Of a stretch of 64,000 bases of DNA, positions 23,321 to 35,514 are shown one piece after another. The stretch covers positions 21,365,945 through 21,429,944 of the forward strand of contig CP141132.1 in assembly GCA_035236585.1 (NCBI GenBank), read 5' to 3'. Positions within the stretch are counted from its first letter, which is position 1; each line of letters begins with the position of its first letter. The notes under the pieces are model-generated. The model did no database searches. It was not told the origin of the DNA and saw nothing but the letters and a program-made list of their open reading frames with translations. The stretch comes from Warburgia ugandensis. Lineage: Eukaryota; Streptophyta; Magnoliopsida; Canellales; Canellaceae. Made by a program: the position numbers and the translations under genes.

Positions 23321-24800
23321 TGTAATATATCAAAATTTTGTATCATTTTTACAATCAATAAAAATCTAGCGTTTATCCAAAATCTAGAATCTAAACTTTT
23401 AAAAGCTAAATAATTTGACAATGACACCTCTACTGATGGATCAATCTAGAAGGGTGCTACCAATGACACTAAGATAGTTAAATCCAAAAGTGGAAATTTA
23501 AGTTATGAGAAAAATAAGATTTTACATTGATAATGTCACTCCTTTCTAAAATTAGGTCCTAAAATGTTGGAATGGTGGGCCAACCTAACTACCATGAGTG
23601 GATACCCAAGCCAACTAAGAAAATATCCAGGCACTTTGAATCATGGATAAAGAAATTTTTAGCTGGGTTGAGACATTGAGGAAATCTAGAACATGGATCA
23701 ACTTAGAAAGCATATTTAAAGTATGAGATGCAATAGAATTTGGAAATTGCAATTTAAGAAAATAAAACATTGAAATATCTAGATTGGGATTCATTTAAAA
23801 AAAAAATATCTAAACCAAGTAAGAAAATGGACCAAAATGTCTAATACATGTGGGACATCTTTGGTTGGTAGAGAAAGAGAGGAAGGGGGAAAGGGAGAGA
23901 CAAGGAGGGAAGGAGGAGAACCCTCCTCACTTTGTAGCTTGGTAGCATGATCTAAGACAACAGAAATGTGAATGAGAGAACATGAGAAAGCTTGGAGAGG
24001 AAACACAACAAAATTATCAGTCGAGATAGGTAGATCTGGGCTATGAGATTTTCACCAAATTTCTAAGGTTTTGAAGATCCAATAGTGATGTTTTCTTAAA
24101 TACCAGTGATTGAATATTACATGAGTTGTGAATGTCATTTTAGATGATTTTGCTACATTTTTTATAGCTTATTTTATTAGCTAGTTTATATATATTTCCA
24201 AGCATATTTCTAGTGCCCTTTAGTAGGTGCCTTTGGATTGAAATTTCATAACTAAACTTACATGGTTAGTATGTGCACATTATCTATGCATATCCCTCAT
24301 CATGTTAGAAATTTGATTTAACATATGCTATTTACATAAATGAAACTACGCATATGGTCTATGGGGGCTATTTAACATGTTGAATAATTTTATTTCTAAA
24401 AGAGTTTTGGTTTATAGTCCGCATCTAATGGATAACTAGAGATAGTAATTTAATGTAACATGGTGCACATGATTTCATATCACTAAAAAGTATGCGATGG
24501 TGTGCATGGTTACAACCCAATGAATGGCATAAATCTTATGATTTTTTAATGTTATTTGAACATATTAAAATCATTGCTAGCATAATCTTATGCTATCCTA
24601 GGTTTGTATGAATGTTGAAATTTTTCATGTGCTATTGATGTTCTCAACTCTAGCATCTAATTAGATATTGTTGCATGGTTTAATATGGGCCAGTGATTGG
24701 TGCCTTTAACCCTAATCCATAGATCAATTTGATTAGCCAAATAATGTTAGGTTGTGGGTTTGATTAGTTTTCGAGTTGATTTATACCTTGCAAGTAATGG
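23321..24800. other. Presumed LTR remnant and unassigned AT-rich sequence
   Basis: This may begin as the 3' LTR of the plus-strand gypsy relic. No matching 5' LTR is in the window, so its end cannot be fixed. A purine-rich tract at 23870-23920 creates an antisense frame without recognisable product. I see no genes here. Confidence 0.35.
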
Positions 24801-26950
24801 GCTATTAAGGATCATATGTATTGATTCCTTGACGAGCTTTCAAGTGAGGGTGGTAGATTTCCCATGCATGCATGCAAGAATTTCATTACCTTTGAGAGCT
24901 TTTAAGAGAAGCTAGATTCATATACAATGATGCACACTTATATGCTCTTTCTCTAAAGGAAAACAAGTCAGAAATTGGGCCCCATATGAAGCACCTTCCA
25001 TTCAGTCTCTCTCAAGACATTCCAAAATGGGACCACAAAATGAGTTACACAAGTTTTCCAAGGAAATGGATGCATCACCCTCCATTCCTTGTTTTTTAAA
25101 TGAGATAAATAAGGAGGAATATTGAAGAGAGAGACAATTTATAAGAAATTCACAGCCGACATTTGCTCAAACTTGTGAAGCCTTCAATGGCCAAGATCTA
25201 CCCTTCCTTATGCAATCCTAAAGCACCTAATGAGAACTCACTTAAAAAATGATGGACCAATGAGAATCAAAATTGCAAAGAAGACCAAAACTGAATGTTA
25301 TTTATGGAGATTTTTGCAGTGGGCTGCTCGCCTTTATTTTAGGAGGAAAACATGTTTTCCTAAGGGAGAAAACGTGTTTCACTTCTTAAACCCCATTGGT
25401 TAGAGAAAAAAATTGTGTACTGAGAGAGAATAAAGGAAAGAAAGAGATCTAGACAAGAAAACCTCAATGAAATCCAAGCCATTCACTCTATGTTATACTG
25501 AAACGAACGAGGGAGAAGAAATGAGATACAGAGCATGTTATTTTGGATAAGAAAACTTATAAGCAACCTTATCCACTCAATATATTATGAAGTATGATTC
25601 AATGGTGAGGAATGAAGAGGAGAAAACCACGAAGCCCTAGCCACTATCTTACATTTCCATTCAAGGGAATTCTACGTGCTTAATAAATTGAATGTGGAAT
25701 CTGTCATTTTCCAAGTAGACTTTAACAAGATTTTGAGAGGAAGTTTGGAGAAACATCCTAAAGAATGCAGTGATCTTCATCCTCTTATCTTCACCATTCA
25801 AGGAAGAAAGACAGCCATCAATACATCATATCTAACCTTTTCCACCTCCATGTGATCCTCCCTCATCTCTTTTCATTCCCCTTTATCTCTTAGTTCCTTC
25901 TATTGCTATCTCTTTCCATCTCATTCTTTTCTTCCTATATTTTCTTCACCTAAATCTTATGCTCCATTCCCTTGCCATCTCCTAAAATTCCAATGTAATC
26001 TCCATGACTTCCACATCCATGCATTCCATGCCTCCCCCCTTCTTATATCCTTGTGATCTCAACCATCTCATATTCCCTTATCCTTACAATCTCAGCCATC
26101 AATTTTCTAGGGCTTTCTTTATAAAAGGTGTATAGAAGGTGAAGATATATCTAATGACTCCCTAGATCCCAAAGTAATAACTTTGAGAAACAGATTATGA
26201 TAATTCCTTAAATTATCTTGTGCCTTTGATCACATGAATGTTTTTATATCTTGGTTTCTCACTTCAAATTCCATGCTTGCCTTTGGTCAAATGCATTACA
26301 TTTTTTTAGATTTGAAAATCCTACCCACCTTGGCACACATTTCCTTTAGTACCTTATATTAGTACCTTCATGTGATATTAGCATCTTATATCATGATTCA
26401 TTCTCTAGATCCTTGCATCTTTAACATGATTCACATTTCTCTATTTCCATGCATTGTATGTTTCTATGTTGATTTATGTCCTTTGCACATTAGATCACAT
26501 ATTTAGTTCATTTCATTTCAACCGTTGAATGTTTCCTTTCATAGTTAGTCTTTTGAGTGATGTGTATGTGCATTTTACTTTGAATGACTTACTTAAATGT
26601 TCTTTTAATTGATGTGTGTGAGTACTTTTAGTTTGAATAACTTACTTTAAATGTTCTTGTTTATCTTTCATGTATCAATTTGGATTGTTAATTTAGTGAA
26701 AGCAAGTCCAAACTTACCAGAATTTTTTTTTTCAAACCTAGAAAAACTAGGAGGTTTTGTTTGCTTTCAATCCTTACCACTTTAGTTCTTGGAGATGTTC
26801 AAATTAGATCTTTGGTTCGTGAAGACACTTGAGTCATTATGGATTTAGGGACCTTTTTACCTAAGGTGATAACTCGCCCTCATAATATGCTTAGGTTCAC
26901 ATGAATCTAGGTCTTTAGTTAAATGAAATCATTAAAAAAGATCAAGTTAA
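24800..26950 (+). mobile_element. LTR-derived copy related to the 3.0-5.4 kb LTR
   Basis: On the plus strand this matches the complement of about 5400-3100. A 'catgcatgcatgcaag' phrase followed by 'gagagcttttaagag' corresponds to the complement of 5360-5330. The 'gtgggctgctcgcc' box with 'ctcattggtcc' on the complement corresponds to 4940-5010, and T/C-rich stretches at 25850-26100 correspond to 4500-3800. No protein-coding capacity is seen. Whether it is the 3' LTR of the 11.4-23.3 kb element, a solo LTR or a fragment is unclear. Its 5' edge is uncertain. Confidence 0.45.
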
Positions 26951-27089
26951 CTTTTGGTTCTCCCCCCAAATCTAGAAGGATAATTTAAGTTAAAAGAAAT
27001 GCATTAATTACATAATCCACCTCTAATCAATATTAAATTACCAATTGTAGCTTAGGATAAGATAATAAAACCCTTTTTAGCATGGGAGC

Positions 27090-27665
27090 ACCTAAAAAAT
27101 ATCTATGGCTACATTTGTTATCTAAACCCAAGCTCCAGTGGTTTTGATGGTCTCCTCTCTAAACATGAAATCTATAAATTTCTTGATTTCTTTGGTCCTA
27201 TAGGCATTGGTGACTCATCTAAAGTAGAGGTTTCAACTCTAGCTAAAACTACCTCTATATGGGCTCAATAGAAAATTGCAACCTCTCATAATAGAGTGTA
27301 CATATTCAACACAATCTTCTAGATTGAGAAAAAAGAAGAAAGGCCTTGGAGATTTTGAAACATGTTAAAGAAAATAGATAGGGCATTGGTTGGAGCTACT
27401 ATATCATTCAATCATGTCCTTTGATCTCCAAATAAGGTTGCATACAAGTTAGCTAGAGAGATTGTGTTATTAGAGGACCTAAGAGTTAGGTCCTATTAGC
27501 CAACAATTGAAAATGGTTGAGATTTTATACTTGTGTTGAGTGAAAATGTAAGGTTTGATGTTGTTTTGATAATCTCAATTAGGCTATATCTCTTACACAT
27601 TCATGGGGAGGGCTATTCTTCCCCCACCAATGTAATTACCGTTTCTTCAAAAAAGAAAAATATGA
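27090..27665 (+). pseudogene. L1-type LINE fragment: RNase H end and 3' tail
   Basis: Plus-strand translation gives PSSSGFDGLLSKHEIYKFLD followed by FFGPIGIGDSSKVEV, then later ATISFNHVL and NKVAYKLAREIVLLEDLRV. Together these resemble the C-terminal RNase H domain of plant L1 LINEs (substrate-loop and AxK-like pieces). The 3' end 'ggggagggctattcttcccc' plus an A-rich tail near 27640-27660 fits an L1 terminus. The fragment is 5'-truncated and carries stops. An antisense frame at 27813-27613 is a shadow. Confidence 0.5.
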
Positions 27666-28379
27666 AAGGACAGAAAAATGATAATAGATTCTTAATGGAT
27701 GATGGGTAAATTGCATGTTGTAGTGTCAAGAAAAGTTCAAGTAGGCCTCCAAGTTTTTGGCAATTCAAAATGATTTGTGTGTGAGCCGTTGTCTCACATA
27801 TAGGCATTCCCATAAATATTAGGCATCACCATTTAGGAATAATATCATGCATTAGGTGATTTAACCCTTCAAGACTTAATTGTGGAAAACTAATTAGCTT
27901 GCATAAAATGAATTATTTGAATCTAACTTTAGAGATGCACTGCAAATGCCGCATCTTGAAGATAGTTGATGCCTCCCAAATGTGCAAGAGATCTTAGCAA
28001 CTCTATATCCACGATTCAATTAAGCCAGACTATATATTTTACTTTATTGATTTTCACTATTAGATTAAGGCCAGTACTATAGTCTTCAATTTATGAATGC
28101 CAGAAAATCTTATATCTTTATTTTTCTATGTACAACAACTTCATATCTTTAATAGTATGATGACTTGGAAACACAATTAACATTTCTCTCTTATTTCCCT
28201 ATAACAAATATCCAAGAGATAAGTACCTTCAATTTTTAAAAGTATTATGATCTGCAAAGCACAATCAAAACTCAAATCACTATAGGAGCTAGAGTATAGA
28301 TCAAGAATCTAAAGTTTTAATGAGAAACAGAATAACATCAGCATACCATGATTGGTAAACTCATATAAATAATACCTAC

Positions 28380-28665
28380 CTCAATCGAAGAGCTACCATT
28401 GCATATTTGGAGATGAGTTTTATGCATGTTATCAGATTTGCTAACAAACCAGGAATGGTTTAGCAAGAGAATGAGTTCATTTACAATCAAGAAGTATTTG
28501 ATGGTTTCATAGCACATCTTGAGTTTAATTTTCCTTTATATCTTGTTTAAATTTTCTTGGTGTACCTTGATGATCTCCATCTCTATGTGCTGCCATGGGG
28601 GTGGATATTCTTACCCTATTAACAAAATTACCTATTCTATAAAAAATAAAATAAAATGTAATATC
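28380..28665 (+). mobile_element. Probable LINE 3' end
   Basis: This ends with 'gggggtggatattcttaccc' followed by an A-rich tail (28630-28660). That is the same type of terminus as at 27600-27665 and, on the opposite strand, at 31475-31560. No coding frame is recognisable upstream. Confidence 0.35.
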
Positions 28666-30170
28666 TTATAAGCTCACCATGACTATTAATCTAATACTAG
28701 CTCAAGTTGGGATTCCGCACATTGCATTGCTTTAGCACTAATGTCATATGGAGGTTTAACTATACATGTCTAATTAGAGTAAACAATTTATCAAGAAAGA
28801 ATTATTTTAGAAAACTACTATTTGCCCATAAATGTCTAGTACAATTGGTTGAAGACAAGTCGACATCTCTCCTAGAATACACTTGGTCACGCATACAAGT
28901 CGCATCTCTCCAAGGATTAGATTGAGGAGTACATGTGAGGATGTTTGAGTGATTTTCTTTGTAATGTATTTCTAGTAAATAGGAAAATTGTTATCCACAT
29001 ATAATTTTCATAAAATACAAGGTGCTTTCATACCATAAGTCTTCATAATTTTATCTAACTAATAAAGACCATACTGGAGGTAAGGCAATGCAACATCAAT
29101 GACATCAATTACATATAAAGTGGCCTTAAAGCCTTATAGCTTGAGGTGCAAATTGGCTTACCCAGAACTATAGTAAAGATTTATGTTATGGTTTTTCAAT
29201 TGGTAATTGATGATATAAGATATTGGTTTCATTTCAAAGAACCATATCTTATTAGTTTGGTATCAATTTCATGTAAACACGAGGACCAAAACCAAGTACT
29301 AAAAAATATAAATTATTAACTAATATGCCCTTATAATATTAATATAAACTTAAGTATATATTGGGTAAACTAGTAATATAATTTAAAACAATTTCATTAG
29401 TAAATAGTTCTCTTTACATCATAATTTGTAAGTACTTGTTAAATTATTTTATTGTAATCTTGCACCAAATTTTTGGATTATTTATAGATGAACCATTTTA
29501 GTCTATCTAAAAATAATCAATATTTCAATGGGTAAATAATAGATATGAATGGGGAAAATGAAGTGTATACTCCCACTAAAACCGTCCAATTGCCTCTCTT
29601 TTCCCCCAGTGCAACCCAAACTCCAAACCCTCCTAATCATCAACTAGACCAATTATTGTTTAGCAAAATGTGCTGAAGAAACTCCATTTGCATTCTCTAG
29701 TTCTTTACTCCTAAAGAGCATAGTTGATGCTTTTCAAGAAAGTTAAAATTGCAAACAAATTGGTCAATCTTTTGAACATTTTTTATATTGATTCTAAGCT
29801 ATGTCATGTGTTTTTTGTTTGCCTATTATGAAAGCATGCCATTGTTAACCTTTTAAAGACAAAGTTGCTAGTATGATATGTTCTTTTAGGTTTCGTGTTG
29901 TTTCTTATGTTGTGTTCTTGTTTGACTATATACTAGTTAACCAACAAATTTATAGTTAAATGATAGATGAATGATTAAATAAACAAAAATTAACACATAA
30001 CATGAACTTTGGCATCTCAATTGTATGTTATTATATTTTTTCTCCATGCATTAAAACTATTAAATACCCAAGAAATGGACCAAAACTAAAAATCAAGGAC
30101 TATTTTAAAACATTATGGTACCAAGCAAGCTGAAATATTAATGGTCTAGTCACAATCAGAACTAGACCAC
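28666..30170. other. Unassigned AT-rich sequence
   Basis: I see no gene or element. The 72-codon plus frame at 28707-28925 has no recognisable product or splice context. Confidence 0.5.
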
Positions 30171-30175
30171 TAACA

Positions 30176-30335
30176 CCCCTATGAGTAGCCTAGTGATTGG
30201 TAAAAAGTGACTACTCTCTTGTTGCCGCTAGGTCTAGGTTCAAGGTTGATACCCTCCATCCCATTAGGAAGATAAATCTAGGATAGTGGGTGAGTCATCT
30301 TTTTTGTAATTATTTGCTTGTACCGAATGAGAAAA
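30176..30335 (+). mobile_element. Candidate tRNA-derived SINE
   Basis: An A-box-like stretch 'tagcctagtgattgg' (about 30185-30199) is followed about 45 bases later by a B-box-like 'ggttcaagg' (30238-30246). The sequence then ends in a T-rich stretch near 30310. Spacing and order suit an RNA polymerase III promoter of a plant SINE. No target duplication is evident, and the tRNA resemblance is weak. Confidence 0.4.
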
Positions 30336-31470
30336 GAACAAAGAACAAACAATTGTTTTATGTTACTAGAATATAATGAATTAATTCAAATCCATCATAT
30401 TTAACTAAACCATTGGTAAATCTCTTTTGTGTATGGCAATTGTTTATTTTTAACTTAGGGACTAGATTCTATTATAGCTATGAAATTTGATATTAAAGGC
30501 TTTATTATCACGAAGCACCATTTTAACAAAGATTGCACAACAATGAGAACTAGAGCCCATGTAGCTCTTGCATGGATAATAGAGTTACATGATGGATCCT
30601 CTTTAAAATCCATAGGTTAATTATTATGGGTCTATCGTAGAATTTAGTGCTTGTGGTCTCACATTCATCAAATGGTCCAAGACCTTGGATCAAAACTTCA
30701 GAGGGATGAAAAAGACTAACCTAGTTTATATTTAAGGCACTGATGCTTAGCTAGCGGTCCTTGGGTTGCAAATGGACATCTTTACATGATTCATCTCGTG
30801 TCCTATAGTAACAAAATACTGCTTCCTTTTAAGATTCTACATTTTACATGAGCTATATCATACTTTAGAAAGACCTATCTTTTAAAAAAAAATATTTTTA
30901 TTTAAAAATCATCGTTTTTATGAAATATTAACTTTTATGACTTTTATTATTTTTGGATTTACATTTTTTGAATTTTTATTTTTAAAATTCTTTCTCCTTC
31001 TACAACTGTATGCTTTCATGAATTTTGCTTTTCCAAATCTTCATCTTTAACTTTTTAAATTTTACATTTTTTTTTTTTTTAAAGTTTAACCCTAAGCTAC
31101 AATTCTCTTATCTGTGCAACCCTATTCATTGGCTTTTCATTTCTTTTTTGAATTTAAATTTTTTATGAATCTAATTGTTTTATCTTTTACTTTTATCTAC
31201 TCCAAACTTTGAAATTTTTTTTGGTAGTCTAGACATTATGTTTACTTTTATCTATAATGGTATTGTTGTCTACTATTCTACTTTTTAAAATTTTCAAAAT
31301 TTTTCTATTTCTTCTTCAAATTTTCTATTTTTCTCCTTCACTGATCTTATCAAATTTTATCAAATCTTTGTAGTCTCTTTTTTGTATAGTTTAAATTTTC
31401 TCAATTTTTATGACTTGTTTCTTGCATACCTTTTCTTGAATCTATGGTGTCTACAACAAGTAAAGACTTT
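30336..31470. other. Unassigned AT-rich sequence
   Basis: The stretch 30880-31450 is very T-rich with poly-T runs (for example 31068-31080). A phrase 'cattggcttttcatttc' at 31128 resembles 6075-6092 in the LTR-element spacer, so part may be a decayed copy of that spacer. No genes are seen. Confidence 0.4.
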
Positions 31471-31474
31471 TTTC

Positions 31475-32330
31475 TTCTAAGGAAATATAAAGTTTTATTG
31501 ATAGGGGGAGAAAAGCCTTCCCTATGGCCTAACAATGTGATTAAGATAGATGACATTACAAAGAAAAATAAATAAATAAAAAGGAAAACCTATATCGATT
31601 TTCAAAGAAAGACAAATAACTATCACTCATATCCTTGAATCCTCAATGAAAGTAGATAAACACTTTCCCTTGCAAGATTGCTAGCTAATTCATATGTCAA
31701 TAATTGCTTATGAGAGAAACTTGCCTCCTTATCTCTGATAATTTGTTTGATCTTGTTTAAAATATATGACAAAATCTCCAAGGAGGTGGATAGCTATTGT
31801 TCAACTAGGATATGACATTGGATAAGTTGCCTTCAATCATCAATGGAGAACAACGATGTGAGCTCCAAATACCTAGACTTGTGAGGACTAATCTACACTT
31901 CATTAGAATCAGGAATCCCAGTAGGAATAGAAAAATAAAAAATAGTTTCACCATTTTTATTTCTAAGGATTCCACTCACACTGAATATATCCAAATTACC
32001 AAGAAGAGCTACTAAGGAAAAGCATAAAACAATACAGTGGGTAATGAAACATAGATAAGTCTGCCAATTGGATTATCTGGCCCAATCACCTTGTTCTTCC
32101 TATCCAATTAGGCTATCTACGAAAACTCATGCTCATAGATGCGTTGAACTTTTAATGGTCATGAGCAACAACTTCAAAATAGAATAGCTAGACACATCCA
32201 ACTATTATGAATTTGGTTTCTAGCCAATATGAGGTAGGCTAAACATGATGAATGGATCATATTATCCAAATACGGGGCTTGTAAAAATTGAGTTTCCTAA
32301 GGTGTTATTGTTTAGTCTGCAAATCATTTT
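31475..32330 (-). pseudogene. L1-type LINE fragment, RNase H domain and 3' tail
   Basis: On the minus strand, GILRNKNGETIFYFSIPTGI followed by DSNEV (31980-31890) is a typical plant L1 RNase H strand-strand-helix. Further along, SFSHKQLLTYELASNLARES (31715-31655) matches the C-terminal helix region. The element ends with 'ggcttttctccccctatcaa' (complement of 31527-31508) and an A-rich stretch. Stops are present, and it is 5'-truncated. The 67-codon frame on the other strand (31812-32015) is its antisense. Confidence 0.55.
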
Positions 32331-35300
32331 CCATTACCAAAACACTGCCCGTCATAATTCATTATAAATTGTCCAGGAAGAGGGTTAGATCATCTAGGCT
32401 TAGCGTTCTCTTTTCTTTTGCCATTGTTAGCAATGTCTTCCCATTTTCACTGATTTCCCTTGGATAGGATTCTTTAAATTCAGCTAAAGAAGAGGATCAA
32501 CAAACAAACATTCTAAAAGTTATTTTCTTAATAAGATTATGAGATAGAGCTTTCCCTTTAGTGTAGATGGCTATGAGGGACCACCTTGACCAACTTAGCA
32601 ATTCCCAATCCAATTGGAAAGGAAGTCATTGGGCAAAGACACCTGGACCTTTTAGTTGGTGCCTTTGTTTAATGGCATAATTATGTAACAAAACCTAGGA
32701 TTTTGCAGTTTTTTTTTTTTTTCTCATTTCCACCCTAAAGTCTGATCATATTTGATTGCATTTAGATTTATATGGTCATTGCAGTAGTACCATAGTGCAA
32801 CTTTTTATTTGATGATGTTACGTTTGAACCAATGAGGCATACTGACTTGGTTACTAACTAGATGTCATGGCTCTTGACTGAATGACACATAGTTTAAGGG
32901 ATTTTTAGAATGAAAGATAAAAGGATAGTTTCTCTTCTTCCCTGACCTTTTCTTTGTGTATATTCCCTTCAATCGACAACATGGTAGGAAATCAAGCTCT
33001 CTTCTTTTTCTTTTTCTTTTTTTCTTCCCTTTGATCTACAGCTTGTTAAGAAAATCCCTCTCTCTTCTTTATGAACCACTTTTATCTCTTTGCATTTGTC
33101 CCCTTCAATTTGGTACTTGGTAAGAAAATCCCTCTCTCTCATGGGAGCCATTAGCCAAGGTTGGGATTTTTAAATTTGGGCCTATATGGGGTATGCTTAT
33201 ATGTTGGCTTTTGTCTTTCTAAGGCACAACCAATGATGCTTCCATATGTGTTTATGTGACAAAATGGTCAAACAGAAACAACTTTTGTCTTTCATTCTAT
33301 TTTTTATATTTTGCTCTATTGCCAAGTCTTTTGATTTTTGGTTTGTCTTGCAAATGGGGTTGGTGGTAAAAAGTAGCAAGGGACACTCACTTCAATTTTA
33401 TGCCCTATAGGCTATGGAATGCTCAAAATACTCACTTAAAGAACCATCATGCATCCTTCAAAAAAATCTACAAGTATTTTGATTGGCCAAGGGAGATGGG
33501 ATGTTGATACTTATGGTGGTTGGATGGTAAAGGGAATATGGTGGAAGAATAATTGCTGGTGAGAAAGTTGAAGATACAAAAATTTCAAGTGCTAGGGGAG
33601 AAGTTGTAAGGGAAAATCATGGAAATGAAGACATTACTATAATCTATATTGTATCAATTGTAACGGTATTGCCTCTGACATTCTCTCTACTAATTGTACT
33701 ATTGAAGTAGAGAAATGAATGAAAGAAGCAATGGAGATGTATAGAAATGTAAACTTTTCTTGAATAGGAATGAAAATGGCACTATCATAATGGCTTTGTA
33801 CACATATTTGCTTTCACTCACAACTAAAATGGCATTGTTGTTATCAAATTACAAGGATGTGGCTATTACATTAGTTAATATACTTATGCAAATTAACCAT
33901 CATTAGTAAAATGGTTTGTAAATGGCACTCTCAACATCATTATCTTGTGATTGTTGGAACTGCTTCTTCAACTACCTTGTATCTTGGAAATTGTTGTCTT
34001 TGGGCATAGTTCAATAGCAATATAAAAGAACAATGGCATTTTAAACAAGTTGCCCATTTGACACTTGAAAAATAAGTAGATACTAGGAAGGCATTTTAAA
34101 CAAGTTGCCTCTTTTGAGTCTTGGTCAATTTGTGGCTTTAAACCTTGACTTGAAGCCAAAAATCTGTTAGAGTGAGAACAAACATTTTCATCATAATACT
34201 GGTTCTAAGCTATTGCAAATGATGGCTAAAGATATGATCATCTCTAGGTTATACTCATCATTAATAGGCATCTAAAGGAAAAACCACAGAATTGCACAAG
34301 TTTTAATATTTAATTGCACATAGAAGCTCATCGACAACTGCACATAAACCCTCATTGACTAAAGAAAGATACATGCAATGTGTCACAACATACCTACATT
34401 GCTTCTTCAATTTTTATTTAATTTTCAAGAAAATATAAGACACACTTATTGTTTGTCTGTTATATGGAGACACTAAGCAAACTTAAGTGAAAGATATAAT
34501 TAGGAAATCCATGCTTAAGTTGCTAAGGAATAGCATGCCAATTTCCTTTTCTAAAGATATGATAGTCACTCCTAACCTACTAAAAATAAGATAACACAGG
34601 CATTGACCACCACTAAGGCATTATCGATTTGTAATATGAGAAGGCAAGGCTTTTGTAGTTGCAGATACTAACTCAAAACTCTAAAAGTACTAAGATAATA
34701 AAAATTTATGTTTCTCTTTTCAAAATATGTTCACAACTAAGTAGCATAAATATATCATGGGCTTGACCAACATAACCACATTTAGTTGTTGCAATAAATC
34801 CAGGCAACTTGGGGGTACTTTCAAATCCAAGCAACTTGTTGGTATTTCAAAATGATCACAATTTTGCATATATTCAGCAAGCTTCATTGTTCATACATGT
34901 GATTCCCATATATGAGCTATTGTAATTTCTACTCAACAAACATAGATGTTGAAGGTAATGTTCATACAAAAATTACAAAACTTGCAATAAAACCATTTAG
35001 CTTCTTTTAGAAATGAAACTTATCATAATGACAAAAGCTAGCTAGCTTTCATATCATTTATTTGATGTTTGTAAGTTAGATTATAACAATAGGTCTTAGA
35101 ATGAAATGACATGTTACATAAAAGTTCCATGCATATACCCATCTATTCATTTGCTTTCAGTTAAACAACAAAGGTGGCAACTAGCCTAAACTTAAAAGAG
35201 TTCTTTCACATGAAACATCAAGCAACCACTAGCCAAATTGTGTCATTGAATTGGCACATTATGACTTGCCTGGCTCTCTTGTGTCTCTCTATTGCCAATA

Positions 35301-35500
35301 CCCCCCATTTGTAGCTTGACTAATTGGCCTTGCCATGATAGTCTTAGCCTCACCTAATTTACTAATATCACTCTTGGTTGTTGTCCTAGGGATTGTTATA
35401 CATCATATTCAACTGGGGCCCTCCTTGTCCTATAGAGCTGGTTGTGGTCTCTTTAGCCGTCCTTGGTTTGCCTCTTTGCCATTGTGGAGCTTGCTTGGTT
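32331..35500. other. Unassigned sequence with one short tandem repeat
   Basis: I see no gene. Between 32963 and 33160 a unit of roughly 70-75 bp occurs three times: a 'cttcaat/tttgatct...ggtaagaaaatccctctctc' phrase near 32968, 33033 and 33108. Short open frames on the minus strand there are made by this repeat. The rest is AT-rich with no family I can name. Confidence 0.45.
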
Positions 35501-35514
35501 ATGAAAATTTACGG

